From NCBI RefSeq assembly GCF_000559085.1, contig NZ_JALN02000001.1, positions 2,418,001 through 2,482,000 of the forward strand: a stretch of DNA of 64,000 nucleotides. The letters are read 5' to 3'. The stretch is from Mycolicibacterium aromaticivorans JS19b1 = JCM 16368 (GTDB taxonomy: Bacteria; Actinomycetota; Actinomycetes; Mycobacteriales; Mycobacteriaceae). The notes beneath the pieces were generated by a model. The model made no database searches, was not told the DNA's origin, and saw only the letters and a list, made by a program, of their open reading frames with translations. Positions 52,708 to 59,465 of this stretch are shown piece by piece; within the stretch, counting starts at the first letter, position 1; every line of letters begins with the position of its first letter. A program made the translations under genes and the position numbers.

Positions 52708-53525
52708 TCGCCGGGCACTGCCAGCGGGTTCTGCAGCCAGGCTTTGGTCCGCCCTGGATGGTTCGTGGCGATCCAGCCGACGCCGAGGTCGCGACAGTAC
52801 CCGACGTCCTCGTAGTGGTCGACGGTCCAGCAGTACATGGCCCGGCCCTGGGCGGCCGCGCGGTCGACGAGTTCGGGATGCTCGCGCAGCGTGGTGATGG
52901 ACGGGCCGACGGCGGTGGCCCCGACTGTCGTGGCGGCGCTGCCGCCCAGATAACGCGACGTCTCCCCCAGCAGCACCGTCGGTAGCAGCGGTGCGGCACG
53001 GCGGATCCGCCAGACCGCCGCGGCCGAGAACGACATCACCACCGCGCGGGACAGATCGGCGGAGGCCGGGGCGGCGATGCCATAGCGATGCAGCAGCGCC
53101 AGCACCTTGCTCTCCACCAAACCGCCATAACGCACCGGATGTTTGGTCTCGATGAACATCTTCACCGGCCGGTTCCAGTCCAGAACCAGCCGGACCAGGT
53201 CATCGAGGGTGAGCAGCCCGGTTCCCTCCGGCGGGTTCTCGGCGACGGCGCTGCTGTGCCAGGCACCCCAGTCCAGCCGTTTGAGTTCAGCGAGTGTCAT
53301 CTCGCTGACCAGGCCGGTACCGGTCGAGGTGCGATCCACCCGGCGGTCGTGCACGCAGACCAGATGACCGTCGCGAGTCAGGCGGACGTCGCACTCGACT
53401 CCGTCGGCACCTTCGGCCAGGGCGAGTTCATAGGCGGCCAAGGTGTGCTCGGGACAATCGGCCGACGCGCCCCGGTGGGCCACCACGAACGGGTGCCCGC
53501 CGTGCGGATCGCCGGCCGAGTGCAT
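52704..53525 (-). CDS. glpQ1: GlpQ1, glycerophosphodiester phosphodiesterase
   Basis: GDPD enzyme of 273 residues (Rv3842c homologue, 274 aa) hydrolysing glycerophosphodiesters to glycerol-3-phosphate. The TIM-barrel motifs are VVAHRGASADCPEHTLAAYELAL (catalytic His/Arg), ADGVECDVRLTRDGHLVCVHD, and IETKHPVRYG. The end reads VGWIATNHPGRTKAWL. ATG 53525 is chosen to match the Rv3842c N-terminus (ATG 12 codons upstream is possible). It overlaps the convergent LCP stop by 4 bp; the ferritin gene normally found between them is missing. Confidence 0.95.
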   Translation of the reverse strand: MHSAGDPHGGHPFVVAHRGASADCPEHTLAAYELALAEGADGVECDVRLTRDGHLVCVHDRRVDRTSTGTGLVSEMTLAELKRLDWGAWHSSAVAENPPEGTGLLTLDDLVRLVLDWNRPVKMFIETKHPVRYGGLVESKVLALLHRYGIAAPASADLSRAVVMSFSAAAVWRIRRAAPLLPTVLLGETSRYLGGSAATTVGATAVGPSITTLREHPELVDRAAAQGRAMYCWTVDHYEDVGYCRDLGVGWIATNHPGRTKAWLQNPLAVPGD

Positions 53526-53529
53526 ACGC

Positions 53530-54582
53530 CTATGCTGCCGGTTCCCGTTGGTCGGACTCAACCGCTGGGGACATTTCCGATTCGACGGGCCCCGGCTGAT
53601 CGGTGCTTGGCTGTCCTTGTCCGACCATCACCCACCGGTGCAGCGGCCGTTCGACGGGCTTGCGCACGAACGCGTTGAACACCTGCCACAACAACACCAG
53701 CACCGCTGCACCCAGCAGATAGGCGATGACGACCGTCACGGTGTTGTCGGCGATTCCCTGCGGCTTGGTGGTGAAACTGGTGGCGATGCCGAAGATCGAT
53801 ACCGCGGTCGACAGCACCCACGTGATCCACCACGCCGCGATCGGTCCACGCAGCCGAGCCTCCGACTGTTCGGCGTGGGCAAGTTCGATGACGTACACCG
53901 GCGCCCACACCAGATTGACGATCGGCACCAGGGTGCCGACCCACAGCGCCCAGGCCGGCCGCGGGTCGTCCTGCCCCAGGTGGGTATAGACCGCCGCGCG
54001 GCGGGTGATCAACCACCACGCCAGGACAGCCGCGGTCAGGATCACCGACACGATGGCGGCCAGACTGAGCAACACGCCGAGCCACAGCGCCGCGCCGGCA
54101 ACCAGCGGGGGCAGCAGCGTCGTCCGATTGATCAACAGCAACACGTAACGGACGATGTGGATCGCGGCGGCCAGGCCGAAGATGGCGATCGCCGACAGGA
54201 GCGCGGCGCGGACGGTGAGGAGTGCCGGCCCCTCTTTCGCGGTGGACTCGCCTTCCAGGGGGGCCTGCGCAAGGTTGTCGGCGAGACTCCAGCGCGGGAT
54301 GTAGGCGTACCGGGGCGTCGGTCCGAGGTGGCGACGACGACGGCGCGGGGGCGGGGGCGGCCCGGGCCGGACCGCTATCCAGCGGAATCCTGACGGCAGA
54401 CGCGACGCACCGGTCTGTGGTGCGGGACTGCGCGTCGGCGGATGTGCGGTGGCGCCCGGGCTCCAGCGAGGATCCGGCGGACCGGTCGGTGCCATCAGGG
54501 CGCCATTGCAGCGTGGGCACCAGGCGCGCTGGCGGTCGCGCACGTTCCACCGCGTTCCGCATTGGGAGCACACCTGAATCAC
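53530..54582 (-). CDS. zinc-ribbon DUF4328 membrane protein (Rv3843c homologue)
   Basis: A 350-residue membrane protein. The N-terminal zinc ribbon has CSQCGTRWNV and CPRCNG (about 4-29), followed by a Pro/Arg-rich linker (about 32-110) and then six to seven TM helices (about 120-325) of DUF4328 type with PRPAWALWVGTLVPIVNLVWAPVYVIE. The function is unknown. GTG 54582 is preferred because it starts just before the zinc ribbon (VIQVCSQCGT); a longer reading to 54726 would enter the DnaA-box cluster and is unlikely. It lies 4 bp upstream of glpQ1. Confidence 0.87.
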   Translation of the reverse strand: MIQVCSQCGTRWNVRDRQRAWCPRCNGALMAPTGPPDPRWSPGATAHPPTRSPAPQTGASRLPSGFRWIAVRPGPPPPPRRRRRHLGPTPRYAYIPRWSLADNLAQAPLEGESTAKEGPALLTVRAALLSAIAIFGLAAAIHIVRYVLLLINRTTLLPPLVAGAALWLGVLLSLAAIVSVILTAAVLAWWLITRRAAVYTHLGQDDPRPAWALWVGTLVPIVNLVWAPVYVIELAHAEQSEARLRGPIAAWWITWVLSTAVSIFGIATSFTTKPQGIADNTVTVVIAYLLGAAVLVLLWQVFNAFVRKPVERPLHRWVMVGQGQPSTDQPGPVESEMSPAVESDQREPAA

Positions 54583-54697
54583 GCGGACCAGCCTAGCGAG
54601 CGCGAGCGCAAGTCGGAGCGACCGGCGGGCCGTCGCCGAGCCGGAATTGTGGCACGCAGTGCAGGTACGGCCTTTCGGGACGTGCAGCAATGATCGG

Positions 54698-54797
54698 CTA
54701 TCCACAGTTTCCACAGGTTTATCCACAGCGCTCTACCCCGGTTAATGGGCGTTGAGCGCACCTTCTCGCCATGGAGACGGGCAGTATCTGTGGATAA
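54698..54797. promoter_or_regulatory. cluster of DnaA-box-like 9-mers
   Basis: Two perfect TTATCCACA boxes occur: 54719-54727 on the plus strand and 54789-54797 on the minus strand (TGTGGATAA). CTATCCACA at 54698-54706 differs at one base, and GTTTCCACA at 54707-54715 is weaker. Three boxes follow one another within 30 bp on one strand and the fourth is inverted 62 bp away. A DnaA-titration or initiator-regulating site is possible; M. tuberculosis synteny places the region roughly 100 kb from oriC, so it is not the origin itself. Confidence 0.6.
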
Positions 54798-55030
54798 CAG
54801 CGCGGTCGTAGAGCGCCCTGATCAACAACTTGGTTACGCGCGAGCGAAATCGGTTGGCACGCTAACCGTCCGATGAAGGGCCGCGACGCGCCGAACGACA
54901 CGCCGACACCTTCGCGCTGACTGTGATCTTCAATACCCCGCGCCGCGAAACCGTAAACCAAAAATTTCTGCGCGCTGGTCAAGGCGGTGGGCCAATTTTC
55001 CTACAGCTACAGATGGGGTTATGATCGCGC

Positions 55031-55047
55031 TCACAGTTAACCTGTGA
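55031..55047. promoter_or_regulatory. TCACAG-N5-CTGTGA palindrome
   Basis: Perfect 6-bp arms TCACAG (55031-55036) and CTGTGA (55042-55047) enclose TTAAC. It sits directly after a TATGAT -10-like hexamer and 49 bp upstream of the small membrane gene, a typical operator position. The half-sites are in the opposite order to a CRP site. Confidence 0.45.
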
Positions 55048-55095
55048 CGATTTTCACTAGGGGCGGTAGTTGAACATGCTGGTCAGGACGGTGTG

Positions 55096-55257
55096 ATGGC
55101 ATATCAGCAGCCATTCCGGGCTCAGTCCGGGTCGCAGCAGTCGCATTGGTACGCCCCGTCTGCGACCTGTAACCGCTCGTACATGCTGGCCGCGTTGCGG
55201 GCCGGAGTCATCGCTCTCGTGCTGCTGGGCATCCTCGCCCTCATCGTTCTGTTCTGA
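55096..55257 (+). CDS. 53-residue single-TM small membrane protein
   Basis: Small ORF translating as MAYQQPFRAQSGSQQSHWYA, then PSATCNRSYMLAALRAG and a hydrophobic helix (about residues 36-53) ending ALIVLF at the C-terminus. The N-terminal half is polar, Gln/Ser-rich, with one Cys. The RBS-like AGGACGG is 4 nt before the ATG, and a GTG directly precedes the ATG in frame. An upstream -10-like element and a palindrome support expression. I know no named family; it could be a regulator or stabiliser of a membrane complex. Confidence 0.6.
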   Translation: MAYQQPFRAQSGSQQSHWYAPSATCNRSYMLAALRAGVIALVLLGILALIVLF

Positions 55258-55402
55258 GCCCGCGCCCGGGCGTTTGCATCCCGCGGCGATTTCTCTCGTT
55301 AGCACTCGTGTCCGCTTGCGTGCCAACCGTGACGTACCGCATCCTGAATCGAACCGACCCACTGTCGAGTCGCACTGGCATACCGAGTGTCGCGGAGGCG
55401 AG

Positions 55403-55936
55403 ATGGAAAATGGTTCCGGGCGTTCGGTCGAAGTCGCCCCATTTCATTCCCGTGGTGCCCTCAAGGGGTTTGTGGTTTCCGGCCGCTGGCCCAACTCCAC
55501 CAAGGAGTGGGCCCAGCTTCTGATGGTCGCGGTCCGCGTCGCCTCTCTGCCCGGATTGCTCTCCACGACAACGATTTTCGGCGTCAGGGAGGAGCTCCCC
55601 GACAAGCCGCAGCCGGGCACCGTCGGCCTGGTGCTCGCCGAGGGCACAGTGGTCGGTGAATCCGCCGTTCCGCCAGGACATTTCGCTGAACGTCAGCCGC
55701 CGGCACTGCTGATGCTGCATCCTCCCTCGGAGACCACGCCGTCGCTACCGGAATGCACGGGTGCAGCGTCGGGGTGCGTTCTGCTGCCTGGCATTCCGCA
55801 TCTGGGGTTGGAACACCGCGCCGCCTGGGTGGAGGCGGAATCCGACGGCACGATCACCGGCATGGTCAGCCGCGTCGGCGTAGACCCGATCAGCCATCCG
55901 GACACGGCGATCCTGGCGATGTTGCTGGCCGCTTAG
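55403..55936 (+). CDS. conserved mycobacterial protein, Rv3847 homologue
   Basis: Cytoplasmic 177-residue protein with the same length as I recall for Rv3847. It contains SRGALKGFVVSGRWPNSTKEWAQLLMVAVRVASLPGLLSTTTIFGVREELPD, and a C-terminal half with one Cys pair and ISHPDTAILAMLLAA. The fold and function are unknown. ATG 55403 is preceded by GGAGGCG and starts MENGSGRSVEVAP. It lies upstream of the riboswitch-controlled exporter but is separated from it by about 300 bp. Confidence 0.85.
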   Translation: MENGSGRSVEVAPFHSRGALKGFVVSGRWPNSTKEWAQLLMVAVRVASLPGLLSTTTIFGVREELPDKPQPGTVGLVLAEGTVVGESAVPPGHFAERQPPALLMLHPPSETTPSLPECTGAASGCVLLPGIPHLGLEHRAAWVEAESDGTITGMVSRVGVDPISHPDTAILAMLLAA

Positions 55937-56012
55937 AGTTGTGAGGGTACCCGAACTTTCCGGCACGGTGCCCCAAATTTATTGCTGCGGTTGGGCTTTC
56001 GCGAAACACGAG

Positions 56013-56042
56013 TTGCGGGTGGTGCGTCGCTGCACGTAGAGT
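56013..56042 (+). promoter_or_regulatory. SigA-like promoter for the riboswitch leader
   Basis: -35 TTGCGG (56013-56018) and -10 TAGAGT (56037-56042) with an 18-bp spacer. The predicted start at about 56049-56050 falls exactly at the 5' edge of the aptamer, which supports both calls. Confidence 0.55.
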
Positions 56043-56049
56043 TGGCGCC

Positions 56050-56156
56050 AGCGAAGGGGAGTAGCCCCCAATCGGACAATCGACATACTGGCCTGGCGCA
56101 CATCGCGGGCCCGGTTGTCCGGCCGGCGTACGTTTCCGGTGGGCGAGACCTTCGGC
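56050..56156 (+). promoter_or_regulatory. yybP-ykoY family (Mn2+) riboswitch
   Basis: The leader RNA contains the conserved elements of the yybP-ykoY aptamer in order: P1 strand CGAAGG (56052-56057), GGGGAGTAGC (56056-56065), the ACATACT loop segment (56083-56089) and GCGAGACC (56143-56150), closed by CCTTCG (56149-56154), the P1 complement. Intervening GC-rich arms can form the P3/P4 helices. It lies about 80 nt upstream of a GDT1/TMEM165-type exporter gene, the class of gene this riboswitch controls, and is expected to raise its expression when Mn2+ is high. Confidence 0.88.
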
Positions 56157-56233
56157 CGTTAGACCGTTAGTGGTTGTCGGCCGGAGGCATCTGTACCGCC
56201 CCTGACGACAGCCACCCGACCGAGGAGTCTCGG

Positions 56234-57022
56234 GTGCTTGCCGCTCTGATCCTGAGTTTCGCCGTCATCTTCGTCGCCGAGTTGGGCGACAAGTCGCAGT
56301 TGATGGCTATGACGTTCGCACTGCGCCATCGCTGGTGGGTGGTGCTGTCCGGCATCACCGTGGCGACCACAGCGGTGCACCTGATCTCGGTCGCCGTCGG
56401 ACACTACCTGGGCGCGGCCCTGCCGACGCACCTGCTGGGCATCCTCGCCGGCGTCGCCTTCGTCTTGTTCGGCCTGTGGACGCTGCGTGGCGACAAGCTC
56501 TCCGAGGACGAGGCCAGCAAGGCCCAACGCAACAGCGCACCGGCTTTCTTCGCCGTGACGTCCGCGTTCCTGCTGGCCGAGCTCGGCGACAAGACGATGC
56601 TCGCGACGATCACCCTCGCCGCCGACAACGACTGGGTCGGCGTCTGGATCGGATCCACTATCGGCATGGTGGCCGCCGACGCGCTGGCAATCCTGGTCGG
56701 CGCCCTGGCCGGCAAGCACCTTCCCGAGCGGTTGATCCAGCTCGGCGCGGCAGCGCTGTTCCTCGTGTTCGGCGTGTCGATGCTGATCGAGGGCGCGTTC
56801 CCGGCGGCATCCGGCATCGTCATCGGCGCGATATCAGTCGCGGTGGTCGCGCTGGCCGCAGCCGCACTGCGGGCGCTACCGCCCCGTCTGCGCCCCGCCG
56901 CCCTGCGGCCGGCACCCCAGGTGGCACCGGCTCCTGAGGACGCCCCCGAGTCGGCGCCGTCGTCGGTGGGCGGTGACGGTGGCCGGGCAGCGGCGCCGAA
57001 GCCTTCCGACGAGCCTGCATAA
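56234..57022 (+). CDS. GDT1/TMEM165 (UPF0016) family Mn2+ exporter
   Basis: A 262-residue membrane protein made of two homologous three-helix units. Each unit has the family motif E-x-G-D-(K/R)-(S/T): ELGDKSQLMAM near residue 15 and ELGDKTMLATI near 116. The C-terminus is Ala/Pro-rich and disordered (about 210-262). Family members export Mn2+ (or Ca2+). The yybP-ykoY riboswitch upstream makes Mn2+ the likely substrate. GTG 56234 is chosen for the GAGGAG RBS 6 nt upstream; a start at 56174 would begin right after the aptamer with no RBS. Confidence 0.92.
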   Translation: MLAALILSFAVIFVAELGDKSQLMAMTFALRHRWWVVLSGITVATTAVHLISVAVGHYLGAALPTHLLGILAGVAFVLFGLWTLRGDKLSEDEASKAQRNSAPAFFAVTSAFLLAELGDKTMLATITLAADNDWVGVWIGSTIGMVAADALAILVGALAGKHLPERLIQLGAAALFLVFGVSMLIEGAFPAASGIVIGAISVAVVALAAAALRALPPRLRPAALRPAPQVAPAPEDAPESAPSSVGGDGGRAAAPKPSDEPA

Positions 57023-57347
57023 CCGCACTTACAGCAAAGCGGTTTTCGGCAACTGCCCACTCCAGGCGCAGTTGCTCAGGGTACTCTCAGGTTCTTGACT
57101 GAGCGATTACCGATCACGCGCTGTGCCAAAATGCGCCCAACCTTGCGTTTCTTTGCCTAACGCCCCGCTCCGAGTACGCGCTCACCACGCGAAACTCCGG
57201 CGTAGATGTTTGCCGCATCTCGGAAAAACCACGCGTGCGTCAATTATCTAGTAGTTTGCACTTGGTTGTCGGCGGATGTGTCGCTACGATGATCAGCAAA
57301 TAAGCCAACGGAAACGACAGCTCCTGGCGCATGTGGAGGTCAAGAAG
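57023..57347. other. espR upstream region (325 bp)
   Basis: Non-coding stretch. At its start AACCGC (57021-57026) and GCGGTT (57039-57044) followed by TTC form a weak terminator-like hairpin for the exporter gene. The part from 57241-57300 is AT-richer, and a plausible promoter (TTGGTT 57263-57268, TACGAT 57285-57290, 16-bp spacer) lies about 60 bp before the espR ATG, giving a leader of about 50 nt. A long regulatory region upstream of espR is also typical of M. tuberculosis. Confidence 0.5.
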
Positions 57348-57746
57348 ATGAGCACGACGTTCTCGGCGCGACTGAATCGCCTGTTCGACACGGTGTATCC
57401 GCCCGGCCGGGGTCCGCATACCTCCGCGGAAGTCATCGCCGCACTGAAGTCCGAGGGCATCACGATGTCGGCTCCCTACCTGTCTCAGCTGCGTTCAGGC
57501 AACCGGACTAACCCGTCGTCCACCACAATGACGGCGCTTGCCAACTTCTTCCGTATCAAGCCGGCCTACTTCACCGACGACGAGTACTACGAGAAGCTCG
57601 ACAAGGAACTGACCTGGCTGGCCAACATGCGTGACGAGGGTGTGCGTCGCATTGCCGCGCGTACCGTCGGGCTGTCTCCGGAGGCCCAGCAGGACATCGT
57701 GACCAAGGTCGACGAGCTGCGTCGCCGGGAACACCTCGACGATTAG
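57348..57746 (+). CDS. espR: EspR, nucleoid-associated HTH regulator
   Basis: A 132-residue XRE/SinR-like DNA-binding protein (Rv3849 homologue, 132 aa). In M. tuberculosis it controls espACD, ESX-1-related and lipid genes and acts as a nucleoid protein. The HTH is in TSAEVIAALKSEGITMSAPYLSQLRSGNR (about 25-54), and a C-terminal dimerisation helix region contains YYEKLDKELTWLANM and the final VDELRRREHLDD. ATG 57348 has a GGAGGT RBS 7 nt upstream. It converges on the MAB_1171c-type gene with 44 bp between stops. Confidence 0.97.
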   Translation: MSTTFSARLNRLFDTVYPPGRGPHTSAEVIAALKSEGITMSAPYLSQLRSGNRTNPSSTTMTALANFFRIKPAYFTDDEYYEKLDKELTWLANMRDEGVRRIAARTVGLSPEAQQDIVTKVDELRRREHLDD

Positions 57747-57790
57747 CCCGCTGCTCCCTGAACGGGATAGTCGGCAACGTTAGATTTCTT

Positions 57791-58936
57791 TCACAGCTCA
57801 ACAGTTGGCTTGCGCTGCTCCAGCGCGCGGTACTGCCGTGCGATTTCGAGGATCCATTCCCTGTCCGAATAGCTTTCGGGCTGCCCGAGCCAGCTCATTC
57901 CGGGGAATTTCCCTTGACCCGCGGGCCGCGCCACGCGCGGTGTGCGTCGGCCGGCGTGGATCCATTTCGCGATCGCCATCGCCTGCGCGTCGGGACTGAC
58001 GCCGGTGCGCTGGACATCAGCAAGCACGTCCACCGTCGCGGCGTCCGGCCCACCGGCGCGCAGGTGCTCGGCCATGGTGGCTTCCATGTACAGCGCGTCG
58101 GAGATCAGCGACAACCGCTCGGCCACCCGGAAAACCAGTGGCCCGCGCGGCCGTTCACCGATCCCGACTTCTGGCTGCCGCCGCTCCAGTTCGGTCAGCA
58201 GGGGGTCGATGAGACGTAGTTCGCGCCGCCCACCGAACCAGTCCTCGATCGCGGGCAACAGCGACCCGGCCGCCACGATCGCCATTGCCGCGCCCAGCAG
58301 CGTCGCCGCGGTGCCCACGCTGACCAGCCGCGAGGTGCCCACCGCGCGGATGAGGAAGAACGCGGTAGCCGCCACCAGCAGTGCGATGCCGAGGGTGAAG
58401 ACGAACAGTGCTCGACCGCGGCGGGTCCTATTCGAGTGGCGCATGCCCGCCCACAGCACGAGCGTGAAGGCCAGCATCACGTACAGCAGCGGCAACAGCC
58501 ACGGCAACGAGGTGTTGGTCGACCCGAGATTGCGCCCGAGATACTCCTCCGGCGACATCTCCGGCTGCTGCCCGGACAGGAAGAACAGCACCAGGCTGGC
58601 GACACCGATCACCGCGGCCACGGCGTACTGGACGGCGGCGATCCGGCGGACGGCGGCGGGGCTGCGCGTCGACGCGACGCTGGTGATCATCACGCAGCTG
58701 CCGGCCGCGCAGCCGATCAGGGCCAGCTGGCTCAACCCGATGGAGATGTTGGACCAGTGCAGGGCGCTGTCGATCAATAGCGTCAGCGGTGGCCAGTTCA
58801 ACGCGGCGACCGCAGCCAGGCTGCCCAGGGCGAGGATCATCGCGGAGCTCACCACCGACTGCTTGTTGACCAGTGCCCACCCGATGCGCAGGCCGGTTGC
58901 CATCCCGAGCAGACCGGCGATCAACCAAACGATCAA
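57791..58936 (-). CDS. MAB_1171c-type seven-TM putative transporter
   Basis: About 381 residues. Seven TM helices occupy about 1-235, then a cytoplasmic helical domain (about 240-381) with RLIDPLLTELERRQPEVGI, VFRVAERLSLISDALYMEATM and a terminal SYSDREWILEIARQYRAL follows. The arrangement matches the actinobacterial MAB_1171c family, which tends to sit next to XRE regulators and ImmA-like proteins. The function is unproven. The best start is a TTG at 58936, whose last base overlaps the preceding stop (TTGA) and is preceded by GGAGAGGCG; a second TTG 12 bp on results from a tandem duplication. Confidence 0.8.
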   Translation of the reverse strand: MIVWLIAGLLGMATGLRIGWALVNKQSVVSSAMILALGSLAAVAALNWPPLTLLIDSALHWSNISIGLSQLALIGCAAGSCVMITSVASTRSPAAVRRIAAVQYAVAAVIGVASLVLFFLSGQQPEMSPEEYLGRNLGSTNTSLPWLLPLLYVMLAFTLVLWAGMRHSNRTRRGRALFVFTLGIALLVAATAFFLIRAVGTSRLVSVGTAATLLGAAMAIVAAGSLLPAIEDWFGGRRELRLIDPLLTELERRQPEVGIGERPRGPLVFRVAERLSLISDALYMEATMAEHLRAGGPDAATVDVLADVQRTGVSPDAQAMAIAKWIHAGRRTPRVARPAGQGKFPGMSWLGQPESYSDREWILEIARQYRALEQRKPTVEL

Positions 58937-58942
58937 CCAAAC
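58919..58942. repeat. 12-bp tandem duplication at a gene start
   Basis: GATCAACCAAAC is present twice in direct succession (58919-58930 and 58931-58942). On the coding strand it makes a repeated VWLI/VWLI at the N-terminus and offers two equivalent TTG start codons at the ImmA-like/transporter gene junction. Confidence 0.9.
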
Positions 58943-59424
58943 GCCTCTCCGAGGCGAACTTGCACGATCGACGACCGATCCGACGGCGACCGGCCCAGTC
59001 GGTACAACAGCAGAGCGGCGAAATCCTCGGCCTCCTGCTCGATGTCCTCTCCCCCGGGCCCCATGCACCCCGTGCGCTGGTTGAGCATGTAGCCGATGAG
59101 ATCGTCGCTGGCCAGCTCGGCGACGTCGCGGGCGGCTTCGGTGACCGGTATGCCGTAGTGCCCGAGCACGAGATGGCCGAGTTCGTGGGCCAGCGTGCGG
59201 TCCCAGGTCGGCAGCCCGTTCTGGATCATGAACACGTCGTGATCGGCGTATTGGCGCCACTGACCGCACACCCCGGGCGGCAGGTCGGCCATCGTGACCT
59301 CGATGGGACGGCCCCGGTCGGCGCTGACGGCTGCCACCAGCCGGGTCAGGGATATCTCCCCCCGGCGGGGCGCGAGGTCAAGGACGTCGTTGACCGCAGT
59401 CGTGACGCGGCGACTGGCCGACAT
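58933..59424 (-). CDS. ImmA/IrrE-like metallopeptidase-domain protein
   Basis: A 163-residue cytoplasmic protein with the zinc motif HELGHLVLGH at about 80-89 (His80, Glu81, His84), a preceding DHDVFMIQNGLP strand and, after it, an acidic EDIEQEAEDFAALLL helix that usually provides the third ligand. It resembles ImmA/IrrE (COG2856) proteins, which cleave or otherwise inactivate XRE-family repressors. It is translationally coupled to the seven-TM gene and lies close to espR, an XRE-type regulator, though on the other strand. Confidence 0.88.
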   Translation of the reverse strand: MSASRRVTTAVNDVLDLAPRRGEISLTRLVAAVSADRGRPIEVTMADLPPGVCGQWRQYADHDVFMIQNGLPTWDRTLAHELGHLVLGHYGIPVTEAARDVAELASDDLIGYMLNQRTGCMGPGGEDIEQEAEDFAALLLYRLGRSPSDRSSIVQVRLGEAFG

Positions 59425-59465
59425 CTCGTCCCCTTCCCCGACGGCGGGTTGCGATGCGAACTGCG

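Larger units (their letters stand above)
54583..55095. other. 513-bp intergenic region at the expected sodA locus
   Basis: No convincing gene is present. The region holds a DnaA-box cluster (54698-54797), several AT-rich patches, a TATGAT -10-like element at 55020-55025 and a TCACAG/CTGTGA palindrome at 55031-55047, before the small membrane gene at 55096. A minus-strand open frame at 54719-54982 lacks recognisable text and runs through the DnaA-box cluster, so I do not call it. Confidence 0.6.

Noticed and set aside
54583..54726. Longer N-terminus for the Rv3843c homologue
   Set aside because: The extension adds 48 residues of non-conserved text and covers the DnaA-box edge; the GTG at 54582 starts right before the zinc ribbon as in Rv3843c.
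54719..54982. 87-codon minus-strand open frame in the long intergenic region
   Set aside because: It ends within the DnaA-box cluster, has no plausible RBS or family text, and its composition differs from neighbouring genes.
55031..55047. CRP/cAMP-receptor site
   Set aside because: CRP sites read TGTGA-N6-TCACA; here the arms are in reverse order with a 5-bp spacer, so another regulator is more likely.
56174..56233. Upstream ATG start for the GDT1-family exporter
   Set aside because: It would begin immediately after the riboswitch without an RBS; the GTG at 56234 has a strong GAGGAG and matches the family N-terminus.
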